Below, piece by piece: positions 45,057 to 57,243 of a stretch of DNA of 64,000 nucleotides (positions within the stretch are counted from its first letter, which is position 1; each line of letters starts with the position of its first letter). Source of the stretch: Brassica napus (Eukaryota; Streptophyta; Magnoliopsida; Brassicales; Brassicaceae); NCBI RefSeq assembly GCF_020379485.1, contig NC_063452.1, forward strand, positions 40,178,208 through 40,242,207, written 5' to 3'. The notes below the pieces were generated by a model. The model saw only the letters and a list, made by a program, of their open reading frames with translations, was not told the DNA's origin and did not search any database. The translations under genes and the position numbers were made by a program.

Positions 45057-48000
45057 CTAAGGTTCTGAGGGGCCTCCTTCTTCCATCACAGCATCCTCTC
45101 GAAAAAACTCAGGGTGATCGATTTTAAATCGCTCTTCATCTTCCCAAGTAACATGAATCCTGTTTTGTCTTCCCCAGAAAACTTGTACTTGAGCAATCTC
45201 ACGATTCTTCAGCTTCCGAATACGCCGTTCTCCCAATCTGATTGGTCCTTCCGGATACGTAAGGTTTGTCCTCAACTCCTCTAGTCTCTCAGGTTCAACT
45301 GTACTTGGATCCCTTATATGTTTCCGACGCATGGAAACATGAAATACAGGATGTAGACGCATATCCTCTGGCAGATCCAAACGGTAAGCTACCTCACCAA
45401 CTTTCCCGATGATCTTGTACGGACCAATGAACCTGACCGCAAGTTTCCCGACCTTGCCAAATCTGTCCTTCCCTTTCTGTGCAGTAACTTTCAAATAGAC
45501 CCAATCTCCTATCTCAAAAGTTACCTCTCTTCTTGACTGGTCTGCGTACTTCTTCTGACGGTCCTGAGCCTTCTTCATGTTGGCCTGAATCGTCTCTAGC
45601 TTAATCATGGTCTCCTGAACGATAGGTGACCCAAACATTCTTCTTTCGCCCACTTCCGTCCAGCACTTAGGCGTTTTGCATGGCCTTCCGTATAACGCTT
45701 CATAAGGTGACATCCCTATGCTCGAATGATGACTGTTGTTATATGAGAACTCGACCAACGGTAAATGCTTCTCCCAAGTTCCTGCCCAATCGAGAATACA
45801 CATCCGAAGCATGTCCTCGATGGTCCGAATGGTTCTCTCCGTTTGGCCATCTGTTTCTGGATGGAACACCGTACTTCTGAATAGTTTAGTTCCCAAGGCT
45901 TCTTGCAGTGCTTCCCAGAATGATGCCGTGAATCTTGGATCGCGATCTGAGACTATGTCTGAGGGTACTCCATGTAACTTCACGATTTGGTCGATGTACA
46001 GCTCGGCCAATACTTCAATTTTATCAGTGTCCCGCATAGGCAACAAGTGTGTAACCTTGGTTAACCTATCCGCAATCACCCATATCGAGTTGTTCGATCT
46101 ACCTGGAGCAGTGGGTAATCCGTAATGAAATCCATGGAAATCGAGTCCCATTTCCATTGAGGTATCGGAAGACTCTGCAATAATCCTCCTGGAACTTGAT
46201 GTTCGACCTTGACTTGTTGACAAGTTGCACACTGCGCAACCCATTGCGCTACTGATCTCTTCATGCCCGGCCAATGATAGTATCTTCTTATGTCTCGGTA
46301 CATCTTCGAACTTCCAGGATGGATACTAAGTAAAGAATGGTGTGCAATCCTTAGTATCTCATCTCTCAGCCCTTGTCCTTTAGGAACCGTGATCCTCCCA
46401 TTAATTAGCAAGGTTCCATCCTCCGCCAAGTAGTATCCAGCATTATTTGGCCCGGCTTGTCCTTTGAGTTCTTCAGCAATCTTCAGTAGCTTCCATCCTT
46501 AATTTGTTCTTCTCGAATTCTCTGAATCAAGCTGGCCTGATTCACCGCTTGAAGTCCCAATGGCTCGCTCGCTTGCCCTTCCAAAACGACCAACTTCACT
46601 TGTTTCAACTCTTGGTTCAATAGCTCCACTTCTTTCTCCAAATCTGCGTCCAACTTTCTTCGACTTAAGGCGTCCGCAACAACATTCACTTTACCAGGAT
46701 GGTAGCGAATCCTTATATCGTAGTCTGCCACAAACTCCATCCACCTACGCTGGCGAAGGTTGAGATCTGGCTGAGTGAAGAGGTATTTAAGACTTTGATG
46801 GTCCGTGTATACCTCTACTTCTTCTCCATACAAGTAAGATCTCCAAATTCGCAAAGCGAACACTACAGCCGCTAACTCCAAGTCATGTGTACTGTAGTTA
46901 TCCTCATGCTTCCGTAGTTGTCGTGAGGCATATGCGATGACTCGCCCATCTTGCATAAGAACACAACCTAACCCAACTCGTGAAGCATCCATGTAAACCG
47001 TGTAAGGTTTAACTTGCTCGGGCAAAGCTAAGACAGGTGCGGTCGTGAGAGCTTCCTTCAACTTCTTGAAAGCCTTCTCGGTTTCTTCCACCCATAAGAA
47101 AGGAACTCCTTTACCGGTAAGTTTAGTTAAAGGCTTTGCAATGGAGGAAAAGTCCTTAACAAACTTCCGATAATAGCCCGCAAGTCCGAGAAAACTCCTT
47201 ACTTCCGTCACAGTGGTAGGTCGAGGCCATTCCCGTATGGCTTGGACCTTTTCTGGATCAGCAGCAACGCCCTCTCCTGATACTATGTGACCCAGAAATC
47301 CTATCTCTCTCTTCCAAAACGAGCACTTGCTGAACTTGGCAAATAGCTTCTGATTCCGTAACCTCTCCATAACCAGTCTCAGATGCTCTTTGTGCTCCTC
47401 CTTACTTCTCGAGTACACCAGGATGTCATCAATGAAAATGATCACGAACTTGTCGAGGTAGTCGTGAAACACTTCATTCATCAAACGCATGAAAGCCGCA
47501 GGTGCGTTCGTGAGACCAAAGGGCATAACTACAAACTCGTACTGCCCATACCTCGTCCGAAACGCCGTCTTCATGATGTCTGACTTGGCAATAGGAATTT
47601 GGTGATACCCTGATGCCAAATCAATCTTCGAAAACCAACTAGCTCCCTTTAGTTGGTCTAACAACTCGTCTATCCTCGGAAGAGGATACTTATCTTTTAT
47701 CGTGATGTTGTTGATACCACGATAATCGATACACAACCTCATGCTTCCGTCCTTTTTCTTCATAAATAGCACAGGAGTTCCCCAAGGTGAAGAGCTCGAC
47801 CGAATGAATCCCTTTTCCAATAGATCTTCCAATTGCTTCTTTAGTTCAGCCAACTCCGTAGGTGCCATCCGATATGGTGCCTTAGCTATAGGTTTTGCTT
47901 CAGGCTCCAAATTGATCGTAAAGGGATTACTCCGAGGTGGAGGTAATTCCTTTAGTGGTGCAAAGATATCCTCGAACTCTTGGACCACTTCTATGTCTTC

Positions 48001-48482
48001 GACCTTAACTTCATCATTAGTGGCTCCTCCACTAACCGATAAGGTCACCAAATATACTTCCCCATCTTGAAACAAATCTTGTACTCTCATTGCTGCTACC
48101 AAAGACACGGTCATACTAGGACTGATTCCATAGTACACCATCTCTGGTCGTTTACCTCTGCCAAACAACAACCTTCCCTTTCCACAGTCGATCTGAACTC
48201 TGTAGCTCGATAACCAATCCATTCCAAGGATTACTTCGTACCCTTCCAAAGGCACGACTAACAAATCTGCCACAAACTCTTTGCCTTGAATGACCAATGG
48301 AACATTCTTGATACACTGATCTGCTTGAAGGGTTCGGTCTGCGGGGGTCAAGACGGCCACGTTTATCCTGTCAACCACAAAACAATCCCAAAACCGGGCA
48401 GCTACTTCAGGGGTCACAAAACTATGTGTTGCCCCCGAGTCGAACAATACATGTGTGGGTTTACCAGCAACATGTATGGTTC
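45057..48482 (-). pseudogene. Tekay Pol: protease, RT, RNase H, integrase, chromodomain
   Basis: The minus-strand exon after the candidate intron reads GTIHVAGKP, then protease [13 protein letters not shown] with FIDDILVYS, RNase H with [13 protein letters not shown] and DALSRR, and the HHCC integrase finger. The D-D-E core follows ([26 protein letters not shown]). The C-terminus has [18 protein letters not shown] and VTWEDEE, resembling the chromodomain-like tail of Tekay. Single-base losses near 46,490 (RNase H/integrase linker) and 46,121 (integrase) put the product in three frames. Everything else is open. Confidence 0.9.
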
Positions 48483-48674
48483 CTGCCACAGTAACCCAAT
48501 CAACAATATCTCAATCACAAAAACTAATCAAAATTCGCACAACCATCAATCATCAATCCAAAATTTCTAAACGCGCAACCTAGCGATCAAGCAATCTATA
48601 CTTAACCAGCATACTAACTAGGTTTCAACAACTAAATTCCATTCAATAAACAGAGGAGGTTAAGCACCCAATAC
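48483..48674 (-). other. Candidate spliceosomal intron between gag and protease of Tekay
   Basis: On the minus strand the 192-nt interval starts GTATTG and ends TGTGGCAG. It is T/A-rich, has several in-frame stops and interrupts a glycine codon. Joining 48,675 to 48,482 restores GPITG-TIHVAG and leads straight into the DSGA protease motif with no residue lost. Chromovirus gag-pol is usually one continuous ORF. The alternative is a decayed gag-pro linker with stops. Confidence 0.65.
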
Positions 48675-50154
48675 CTGTGATGGGACCGCTTGACGGTCCT
48701 GCATTGTCTGGGTTTTCTACCCCTAAGGCATAAACTCTACCTCCTAGGTTTTGTTTCTTTGGTGCTGGCTCAATAGCTGGACGGCTAGGAGGAGCTCGGA
48801 TCGCGAGAGGGGTCGCAGGGATTGGCTTGTTTGGACATGACGATGCATAATGGCCCTTCCTTCCACAGAAGAAACAAGTAACATCTTCCATCCTCAGCGA
48901 TGAATAACCCTGCTGGTTACTCCATGGGTTATTCCGCTGATTTTTGGGACAAAACCTCGAAATATGTCCCGGCTGATCACATGTGTAACATACTCCAGTG
49001 TTACCACGATTGTTGGCTTGGCCTCCAAATCCTCGCCCTTTGCCTTTGTTAGATCTTGGACCCTTGTTGAAATTCGGTCTTTCTCCTTGGCTAAACTTGG
49101 TATGTCCACCAGAATGTTGTATAATCTTCCTTTCCGCCTCTAACACAGTCTCAACATTAACAGCTTTTTCCACCAGATCCGATAAGCTGCTAAAGTTGCT
49201 TCCAGCTAAACGACTTCCAAGCTCCGGCTTCAATCCGTACATAAAGTTACGGATCATAGTTGCTTCATCTTCACGCCCATCAAAAACATGCTGCCTCAAC
49301 CTTGTGAACTCAGATTCGTAACTCCTCACTGGCCTATCTCCTTGAACAAGGTTCATGAATTGGCGCTCCAACCGATGCTTTGCTTCTGGAGGAAAATACT
49401 TCCTCTCAAACTCTCCCTTGAACGATTCCCATGATGTGATGGTGTGTCCACGCTGCCTGTATATACTGTCCCACCATCCTGTTGCGTCGCCTTCCAAATA
49501 GTACACCGCGATCTTCTTCTGATACTCCTCCGGACACTCCATAGCCTCAAAGTTCTTCCCCATCATAGTAATCCACTTGCCGGCTTCAATAGGATCGGAT
49601 CCTCCTTTGAACTTGTAGGATCCAATGTTCTTCATGGTAGATAATAGCTTGGAAACTTCAGGGGGTTGAGTACGCCTGCCTTGGTTACCAAGTGCCTCGG
49701 TCATCACGTCATGTAAAAGCTTCAGAGTGTTTTCCGCTCCTTGATCTTGTGGTCCTTCAGTGGCACGGTTCTGATCTGGCCTTGAGTGTGATTGAACGGA
49801 TTGATCATGTTGATGTCTCTGGTCCCAATTACGATTTGGGCCAATACTCGCCAAACTGTCTTCCCTCACTCTAGTCCTGTTACCGTACACAGGAAAAGAT
49901 CTTGTTCTCTGCAGAGGGGTCCTATCGTGTCCAAACATCTCACTAATGCCATTTCCATCCTCTTGATCAGATCTGTAACCCATTCCTCCGCCTGTCCAAT
50001 ACATACCCTCTCCCCATATCCGACCTCGTCCATCATCACCTGTCCCGCGATTAGCCATCTGCACACAATCAAAAGGGTAAGTCATATTCCTACTACGGGA
50101 AGCGGCTGGTTTCCTAATAATCTTTTTGCGACTCATTTGACTCGATAAAATCAT
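48675..50154 (-). CDS. Tekay Gag
   Basis: The minus-strand ATG at 50,152-50,154 begins MILSSQMSRKK; MANRGTGD further in is an alternative start. A Retrotrans_gag domain lies at about residues 175-290 (FKGGSDPIEAGKWI, GWWDSIY, FERKYFPPEAKHRLERQF). Two CCHC knuckles follow at about 390 (CYTCDQPGHISRFC) and 426 (CFFCGRKGHYASSC). Read without splicing it ends at 48,643 after 503 residues; with splicing it continues into pol. No internal stops. Confidence 0.88.
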
Positions 50155-50189
50155 TAAAAAGCACTTGTGTCACGCATGGACGAAACCAT

Positions 50190-50201
50190 GCTCTGATACC
50201 A
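50190..50201 (-). other. Primer-binding site, initiator tRNA-Met type (Tekay)
   Basis: TGGTATCAGAGC on the minus strand, 4 bp after the 5' LTR end, is the standard primer site of many Ty3 and Ty1 elements and complements the 3' end of initiator tRNA-Met. Confidence 0.88.
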
Positions 50202-50205
50202 CCTC

Positions 50206-52703
50206 TGTAACGCCCCTGAACCCGTTCTAGGCATAGGTCAAACCACCGGCCAACAATCAAATAAGAACATGACCGACGGGCCGACCGTCTACCAAGGATC
50301 GGGAGCACTACATGACGGGTTAACGGCCGATCCGGCCAAGGTCACGAAAAGTACAATTCGTAACTAGGCCAGTCCGCCCGCTAACACGTCCCGTCAGACC
50401 AAAGCCTAAGGCTTCTCAACTCGTACCCCAATCTGACGTTGTGTTAGCTTGGACAAGCTAATATCAGAAACAACAAGGCATTTACACAAAACATCGCTTT
50501 ATTTATCTTATATAATATCTGGTTTTCAACATACAAAATATTACACAAGTAGTGGCATGCCAAGAAAGCGAAAATACATACTTATAGTCTGAAAGCGTCT
50601 TAAGCAAAAAGATGCAAATCTACACCAGCCAGCCTAGCCTCCCGCGACCTCTACAAGCTCGCTACTGGTCACCTGAAACAACAACGAGTGAGGAGTGAGT
50701 AATCTAGCATTACTCAGCGAGTTACAATCCCCAACTAACAAATACAACCCCTCGCTATCCCACCCCAAACAATCTAAAGCGAGAAGTTCACCTAACAACA
50801 CAATTCAATAACAATAAGCAATATCAGAAATACGCAGCGGTAAACGATAGCAAGATAACTAGCATTATGCTAATTACAAGCTCATCACCAAACTCAAACT
50901 CGACTTAAACCAGGGTTCAATAACCCGAAACACGATATAATATATATAACAAACTCGGGCCCTGGTGACGTTATGTTCCTCCTTCACTATTGGCAATATC
51001 CTATCTTCCTACCACGAAGGTCAGAAGAAGGAACTTTCAACCGACCGCGGCCCACAGTCCTTCGGGTCACCGCGCGACAGCCCACACTCCTTCGGGTCAC
51101 TGCCACATTACACCGTCGTGCAATCACTCAGCCATAGGCCATGACCCCGTCTATCTGAGTCTTCCCGATCCAGCGAATAAGGGGTTTCCTTGAACCCGCC
51201 GGGTACGAGGTCTGAAGGAACACTAACTCACCCCAATATGCCTAGCATTGTGGGTTACACAAATGCTGTCGGCCAATATATGATTAATACTAAACCCGGT
51301 AAAAATAACACAAGGTGCCTAGTATTAATCGCAAATTAACACAACCAATCATATTCCAGAATACCTAACTATCCACAACTTAGCGATATCATCTAAGCAT
51401 TCCGCATTCGCTAACTAACCAATCAACCTAACCATTAGCATGCTACTACGGTTCTCAAACAATAACAAGCATGCCATCAACTCAATCAACATAACCTCAA
51501 TTATTCAAACCGTTACTCAGTTAGACCCGGCCTCCTGCCATGATCCAACTTCCAAGTAACGAGACCCTGCATGAAAACAACTCAGCAATCAATCGATTAT
51601 AACTCACAGTTTTTGGTTGACCGTGGCCTTGACCCCAAACCCGACTTCTGCGATCCGAACCCTCTCTTGACCTTCTCAAGTAGACCCACGTCCAGACTGG
51701 TCTTGAACTGGTCTCCACTAGAACTGATCTCTCTTCACTTGGACAGAACCTTCTCCAGGTGCTGACTCAAAATCGGCAGAGTAACTGTTCTCGAAAACTG
51801 CCTAAATCGCTCGAAAACTATCGAAACTCGATCTTTCTTTCTTTGCTTTCCCTCTAACGTTTTGAACTGAATTTCAAGTGTTCTGAATGTGTTCAAATGA
51901 GAGGGGGTCGTGGGATATTTATAGGAAACAGCAACCAATCAGGAACAAGCCGTGTGGCAGCCCGTGTGTCGCTTCGCATGGCTCTGGACGCATGCGCGGC
52001 GACACCTCGTGCTCCACATGGCTGGCTGCATGTCTCAGTCTCATGCAGAATGACACACTCACGTCCAGATGGCCAGCTGATGACTGAAGTGCATGCAGGT
52101 CGACACACCATCTCACACGTGGCTGGCCGCATGCTTCGGTTGCATGCATCGCAACACCTCGTGCTTGGCCGTTCCACCTCGTGCTCCACATGTCTACTTG
52201 CATGTACAGGTTGCATGTATTGCAACACCTCCTGCTTCCCTTGACACACACACTGACAGGAGCTTGCCACCACGTCCTGAACACACACACATCTAGCCAC
52301 CTCGAGCTTCTCGGTCAATTGTCCGATATCAGCCTTCCAGTGATTTTTTCGTCCCGCGATCACTCCCAAAATTTTTCGACGCCCGTTCTGATGACCTGAT
52401 TATTTTTAATAAGCTCCAAATGAATCCTGAATTGATGGAAAATATTTCCCGAGTTTCCGGCTTCTTCGAAAAATTCCATAATACCGAAATTAGGGGTTTT
52501 CGCCCAATTTCCGGTCTTCCTGTTGTGCTTCCAAAAGTGTCATGCTTCAAACGTCCTTTGAGTAAATATACCACATTGTCTAACCATTGTCTAGTGGGAT
52601 ACTTGACTCATGGTTCAGACAAAAACAATTTGATCGTCCGCGACTAGACCACCCAAAAGATACTCGACCATTCTCTTTTTTTTTTTTTTAATGGGTTTCT
52701 ACA
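50206..52703 (-). repeat. Tekay 5' LTR
   Basis: 2,498 bp and free of the G-poor block, so it is the better guide to the true LTR length. Ends TGTAGAAACC and GGCGTTACA on the element strand. Small ORFs on both strands (51,897-52,396) are composition artefacts. Confidence 0.9.
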
Positions 52704-52708
52704 AGGAG

Positions 52709-53022
52709 GGTACCCAACTGTTCACCAAGCTGCCTCACCCCGAGATCACCAGGCTCAGCGTGTTTGAAAACATATGCTTCTCCCACCACCTGAGCTCCTA
52801 TGCACTGATCCTCGTGCTGCTGCACCAGAAGCGGATATGGAGGATGTTGAGGACATTACCCCAGAAGCTGACCCATCATACGGCCTCGGAGAGCTGGCGG
52901 ATGTGACAGATGATCAGGCTTACCGATGCTGGATGGTTGACTCACAGCGGAAGAACAACAGTCTCATGCGGAGGATCCTCCATATCGTTACCGGCGGCTG
53001 CATTGGCGGAAGTAACCAGTGA
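52709..53022 (+). pseudogene. Athila ORF-1 protein, copy 2, 3' part
   Basis: Resumes the ORF cut at 40,173 (EGTQLFTKLPHPEITRLSVF), then passes in another frame to ITPEADPSYGLGELADVTDD and ends GGCIGGSNQ at TGA 53,020-53,022. It matches 11,167-11,480 in copy 1, including the same frame break, which therefore predates the duplication. Confidence 0.82.
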
Positions 53023-54036
53023 CAGCCACCAGCAGAGCAGTCTCCACGATCGCACCGTCCAGGAAAGGCGCCTATGGGAACATGCACTTCAACTGAGGAG
53101 GTTCATCGCTCGCGCAACAGACGTTCGTTTGATCCGGCCGAGAGCGGCGAGTCCGACTGAGTCCGCAAGGACTATTCTCTATCCATTGTTCTATCCATCT
53201 GAACTCTTTATTTTTGTGCTTTATGTTGTTATTTTGCTGACCTCGATTTGGTTTCACACCAGGGATGGTGTAAATTAAGTCTGGGGGAAACACTTGTTTT
53301 GTGCTGATACTCTATGTCTTTATTTCTGAGTCAGTCCCTATGTCATTTGGATGTTTTATTGAGTCAGTTTAGGATCTAGTCAGCTAAAACTCTTGTGGGA
53401 ATTAGGACCTTGTCTTGTGATAATCTTTTAACCACCTCGTGCTCTAACTTTCTTATCTAGTGACCTTAGCAGTGATGAAAGACCCACACTTGGACCTGGA
53501 ACACCCCTGACTTATCTCATTTGATTCTCCATAAGCTCTCAACCGATCAGGTTACACTGGGTAGACTCAACTCCACCTAACTTGAACATAATCTTGACTT
53601 AAATTCTTCTTGTTATGGGCACTAGATCAGGGAAACGAGACTTACACTCAGGACTTCTTACTCCTTTTACCAATCTTGCTGATCCTGAGTGGCTAGCTCA
53701 TCTTTAGCTAGTTCCCACCTTGCGCCTAAGTCTTTATTTTTACCCTCATGCACACTTTTTTTTTCCAGTGTCATATGTGCAGATATGTGCAAAAAGGTCG
53801 GAGAGGAAAGGATCGACGCAGCCTCTTACTCGTTAATGCCATACACTCAGAGAAGAGAGATCAAGCATGAAGAGAACAGTCGATGAGACCATGCTCTAGC
53901 AAGAGAACAGTCTATGAGTGCATGTTCTAACCAGAGGAACAATGGCGACCAGTGAGAAACAAAAGAATAGACCACCAGTGGCTGCAAAGTATTCTTTATG
54001 TTGCCTCTCCCTCGCAACCCCATCACCATGTATGTA

Positions 54037-54075
<39 letters not shown>

Positions 54076-54627
54076 ACGCCACTGGGAAGGATGAGCAAGG
54101 AGTTGGTACCAATTTTTGAGGAGTAGGCAAAGGAAGTCAAGAACTGAAGAACAGTCCCACGGTTGATCCGAAGGAGAGAACAACTGCACCCGTGAAGCAG
54201 AAACGAGTAAGGGCTGTGGACATCAATGGATCCGTTCTCTCCTACTATTTTGCGCGATATCCTGCATCCACTTAAATTTGGTATCCCCTAAACACTCTTA
54301 GCTCCACCATGAAATAGCCTGTTCCTTACCTAGCCCGTCTACCCTGAATAGTGTCTGTGATGAGAAGCTCACGCTGTTCTTAATTGAATTTAAGGAGTTT
54401 TGTCTCGATAGTGTACCCTTTTTCAGGTATGAGATACAGAGTATGGAGCTGATTTTTGAACAGCGATCGTGGGTGTTCTGGTAAGGGTGTGTGGTCTGAG
54501 TCTACAGCTTGTATGGTTCAGAGATGTGTGGTAAGAGTATGGTTACTGAGGTCAAGCGAGTTTCCACTCTTTCAAACCTTTCTCCCTATTCTTGAGGCTT
54601 GGCCTTGTTCGAGGACAAACAAGGATC
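53023..54627 (+). other. Athila 3' untranslated region, copy 2
   Basis: Equivalent of 11,481-13,067. It has a second PPT-like AAGTCTGGGGGAA at 53,277-53,289 and a longer TA microsatellite at 54,041-54,072. No supported gene. Confidence 0.7.
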
Positions 54628-54642
54628 TAAGTGTGGGGGAAT
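54628..54642 (+). other. Polypurine tract of Athila, copy 2
   Basis: TCTAAGTGTGGGGGAAT-like purine run directly before the 3' LTR start at 54,643. Confidence 0.8.
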
Positions 54643-56815
54643 TGATATATGGTGTTTTTAATACCATTATATGTGTTCTTTGAGTTAATTCTCAGTCCTA
54701 ATTCGTGCTTATTTGATATCATTCCAGGTTTGGAGCAGGTGAAAGAGTAAAGAAGAGAGTGCCATGAAGGAAGAAGTCATTTTGGAATATCTAACGCAGA
54801 ACAGCCAGTCGGATCAATCCGAAGGTTGTTCCCAAAAAGAGCAAGCGACTGACTGTTCCTGACTATTAAGGAAACCTCCAAGATTTCAGGGGTTTTCCCT
54901 AGATTTTCTCTCATTTCTTAGCTGTCGGCGCCTTCATATAAAAAGCCTATGCTATCATTTCTAATTCCTTACGCGAGTTTTACAGGTGACCTAGAACTAT
55001 TTTGGATTTAGCAACTTGTAAGGGAGAAGGCTTCATCTCTCATTTTTGTGGGAACCGAAATTCGTACTGTCGATTTCCGTTTAAATAGGGAAACCAGGAA
55101 AACCCTAATTTCCCAGAGGTCCCGGATATCTGCTAATACCACACGCCAAGCAATCAGAACACAAGAATATCAATAATAAAGTATAAGAAATCGAAAAGAG
55201 AGCAAAGTAGATCTTATTCCGAATTCGTGTTTGAGCGTTACAACAAGGTAGGAGTCTGGGCTACGAGAGCTGTCGGCAAGATTCCTAGTTCTAAAACCCT
55301 AAGACGGCAATAACCTAGTTGAGTCACAGCTCGAATAACAAAAACGGAAATATGCCTAATTGCTCTAAGTACTAAGTTTGCTCTGAGAAAAATCCCCCCA
55401 TGCCTCTCGCCTAGGACTCCTTATATACTGGCTCCTAGGTCGGTTTACGATTTTCCTTATTTGCCCTTAAGCCGCCATAGCATAAAAAAGGAGATATTCC
55501 ATTTTTTCCGATCTTCGTAATTATCTTCAAAATTTCGTATTTATCCGCGGAAACTTGACTTTTATCTTTCCTTGCGAACCAAGCGTAAACCGTCATGCGG
55601 CTTAGGGCTGTTGGTTAAGAAATCATAAGTTGGGCCTCGAGTCATGTCTTAGGTCCCTTTGGGCCGTCTTCTGACTCGAAGCGTTTATTACGGCTTCGTT
55701 CGATAAAGAACGAACTTTCCGCGGTTTTTACGGTAAAGTTTGATCGATAACTTAAAATGGCGGGGAACGTGAAATGGGTTCCCTACGGTCTTGGGGAGAT
55801 AGCATCGAAGGGTAGACGAGAATGCATGGACTAATGTCGTGTCGAACAAGGTTTTTCGTTTTCTTCTTCGGACGTTTTGATCGTTAACTTCGCCGTATCC
55901 ATAACCGGTCTGGGCATGTTTCCGATGGCTTATGCTTGATCTAAATAGAATTCGAATGAAGCTTTATCTCGGGAACATAAGTTGTGACGTTCTCTTGACC
56001 GAGCAGGATTTGTTGCGAAAAGACATGCTTGTTTTTTGCGGGGATTTGGACGTTAACTTCGTCGCAACCGTTTTCGACCCCAACAATTTTCACGAGAAGA
56101 TCATCCTGAACCCTTGTCTTTCTACTTTATTTTATATGCATTATTATTCAGAAATCATGTCTGTGTCATCTTGCTTTATAATTGAGTAGTCGGCTAAACT
56201 TGCTTAGGGTTTAGGGTGTCAATCGCATGAGCTAAACGCAAATAAGTGATTTTAACTTTTCTTCATTCATATTGTTCTTAGTGCTTGCATTGAATTGATC
56301 ACTTAAAGTCGATCTCTAGTTTAATCACCTAGCTAACCGCTTAGGAGATAAATTGATATATATTGAATGAGCTTCGTATCCCTAATCAGCGAGAGTAGAT
56401 ATTAGGGTGTTAAGTGAACTAATCGGACCTGATCTCCAAGGCTTGCTATCGCGTCTTGTTCCAAGTGAGAGCTTAGGTATCAAGACCGATCAGCAAAGGG
56501 AACAAGTCCGTGATAGTGGATTGTTCTAGCCGAGTGATCTGAGTTCTAGACTGCACCTCATTGCACTTGAATAGTTGTTTGGTTCCGCATTGACACCCGA
56601 TGAACAACCCTAAGCCGGCTTTCATTTATATAGAGTTTGAATCTCTAGGTATTCTATTTACTTGCGTCACCATTGATTTTAAAACCCCACTTATTTTCCA
56701 GCTTAATATTAAACTCATAAGAGTAAAGAGTAAACTGGTCCTCTGGATTGAATCTCAAATATTACGATTACCACTGTTAACTTGACAGTAGCAAGGATTC
56801 ATTTTTAGTGTATCA
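54643..56815 (+). repeat. Athila 3' LTR, copy 2 (with solo LTR)
   Basis: LTR sequence is 54,643-55,046 and 56,086-56,815, split by the 1,039-bp solo LTR. It ends GTGTATCA followed by ATCTC. Confidence 0.92.
55047..56085 (-). mobile_element. Solo LTR inside the Athila 3' LTR, copy 2
   Basis: Same 1,039-bp insertion and TSD (ATTTT, 55,042-55,046 and 56,086-56,090) as copy 1, with an intact terminal CA. Being in both copies it predates the duplication. The ORF at 55,932-56,189 crosses its end and is not a gene. Confidence 0.85.
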
Positions 56816-56820
56816 ATCTC

Positions 56821-57243
56821 ATACCAATGTTCTTAAACGGATCGGGAGTGATGTTGTGGTTACAACTTGCTATCTGATCAACCGAATTCCTACCAAGGTG
56901 CTGAAGAATATATCTCCTTATAAAGTGATGAACCAAAGCAAACTTTCCGTTCCACCACCTCAGAGTGTTTGGATGCGTTTTCTTTATGTTGATACCATGA
57001 GAGCAAGGGAACAAACTAGTAGCAAAAAGCATGAAGTGTATGTTCATTGGGTACTCCTATACACAGAAAGGACACAAATGTTACAACCCTGAAACAAGAA
57101 GAGTGGTTGTATCAAGAGATGCAAAGTTCATGGAAGGAAAAATGTTTTATGATTGGAATAATTGAGTTGAATTCATGGATCTGTCACAAGCATCAGACTG
57201 TGCCAATAACCTGAGGATAATTATGTATCAAGAGTTAAACATT
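56821..57243 (+). pseudogene. Ty1/copia integrase 3' part, copy 2
   Basis: Better preserved than copy 1: the frame 56,808-57,092 reads GSDVVVTTCYLINRIPTKVLKNISPYKVMNQ without the stop seen in copy 1, then the linker to RT. Its last bases (57,205-57,243) differ from copy 1 and contain TATCAAGAGTTAAACA. Confidence 0.82.

Larger units (their letters stand above)
40174..52703 (-). mobile_element. Tekay-like chromovirus (Ty3), minus strand
   Basis: The element is 12,530 bp with TSD AGGAG at 40,169-40,173 and 52,704-52,708; the empty site is seen in copy 1 near 11,161-11,166. On its own strand it begins TGTAGAAACC and ends GGCGTTACA. It has an initiator-tRNA-Met type PBS, a G-run PPT, gag with two CCHC knuckles, a full pol and a chromodomain-like tail, the set expected of the Tekay clade. 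Two single-base deletions break pol. It inserted after the duplication, as copy 1 lacks it. Confidence 0.93.
31267..56815 (+). mobile_element. Athila-lineage Ty3 retrotransposon, copy 2 (interrupted)
   Basis: It has the same ends, TSD (ATCTC, also at 56,816-56,820) and gene order as copy 1. It is interrupted in ORF-1 by the Tekay element (40,174-52,703) and in the 3' LTR by the solo LTR (55,047-56,085). The Tat target site at 56,780 is empty, reading GTTAACTTGACAG without insertion, which confirms the copy 1 TSD reading. Confidence 0.95.

Noticed and set aside
50190..50201. tRNA gene fragment
   Set aside because: Only the 12-nt complement of a tRNA 3' end, placed exactly at the PBS; no cloverleaf.
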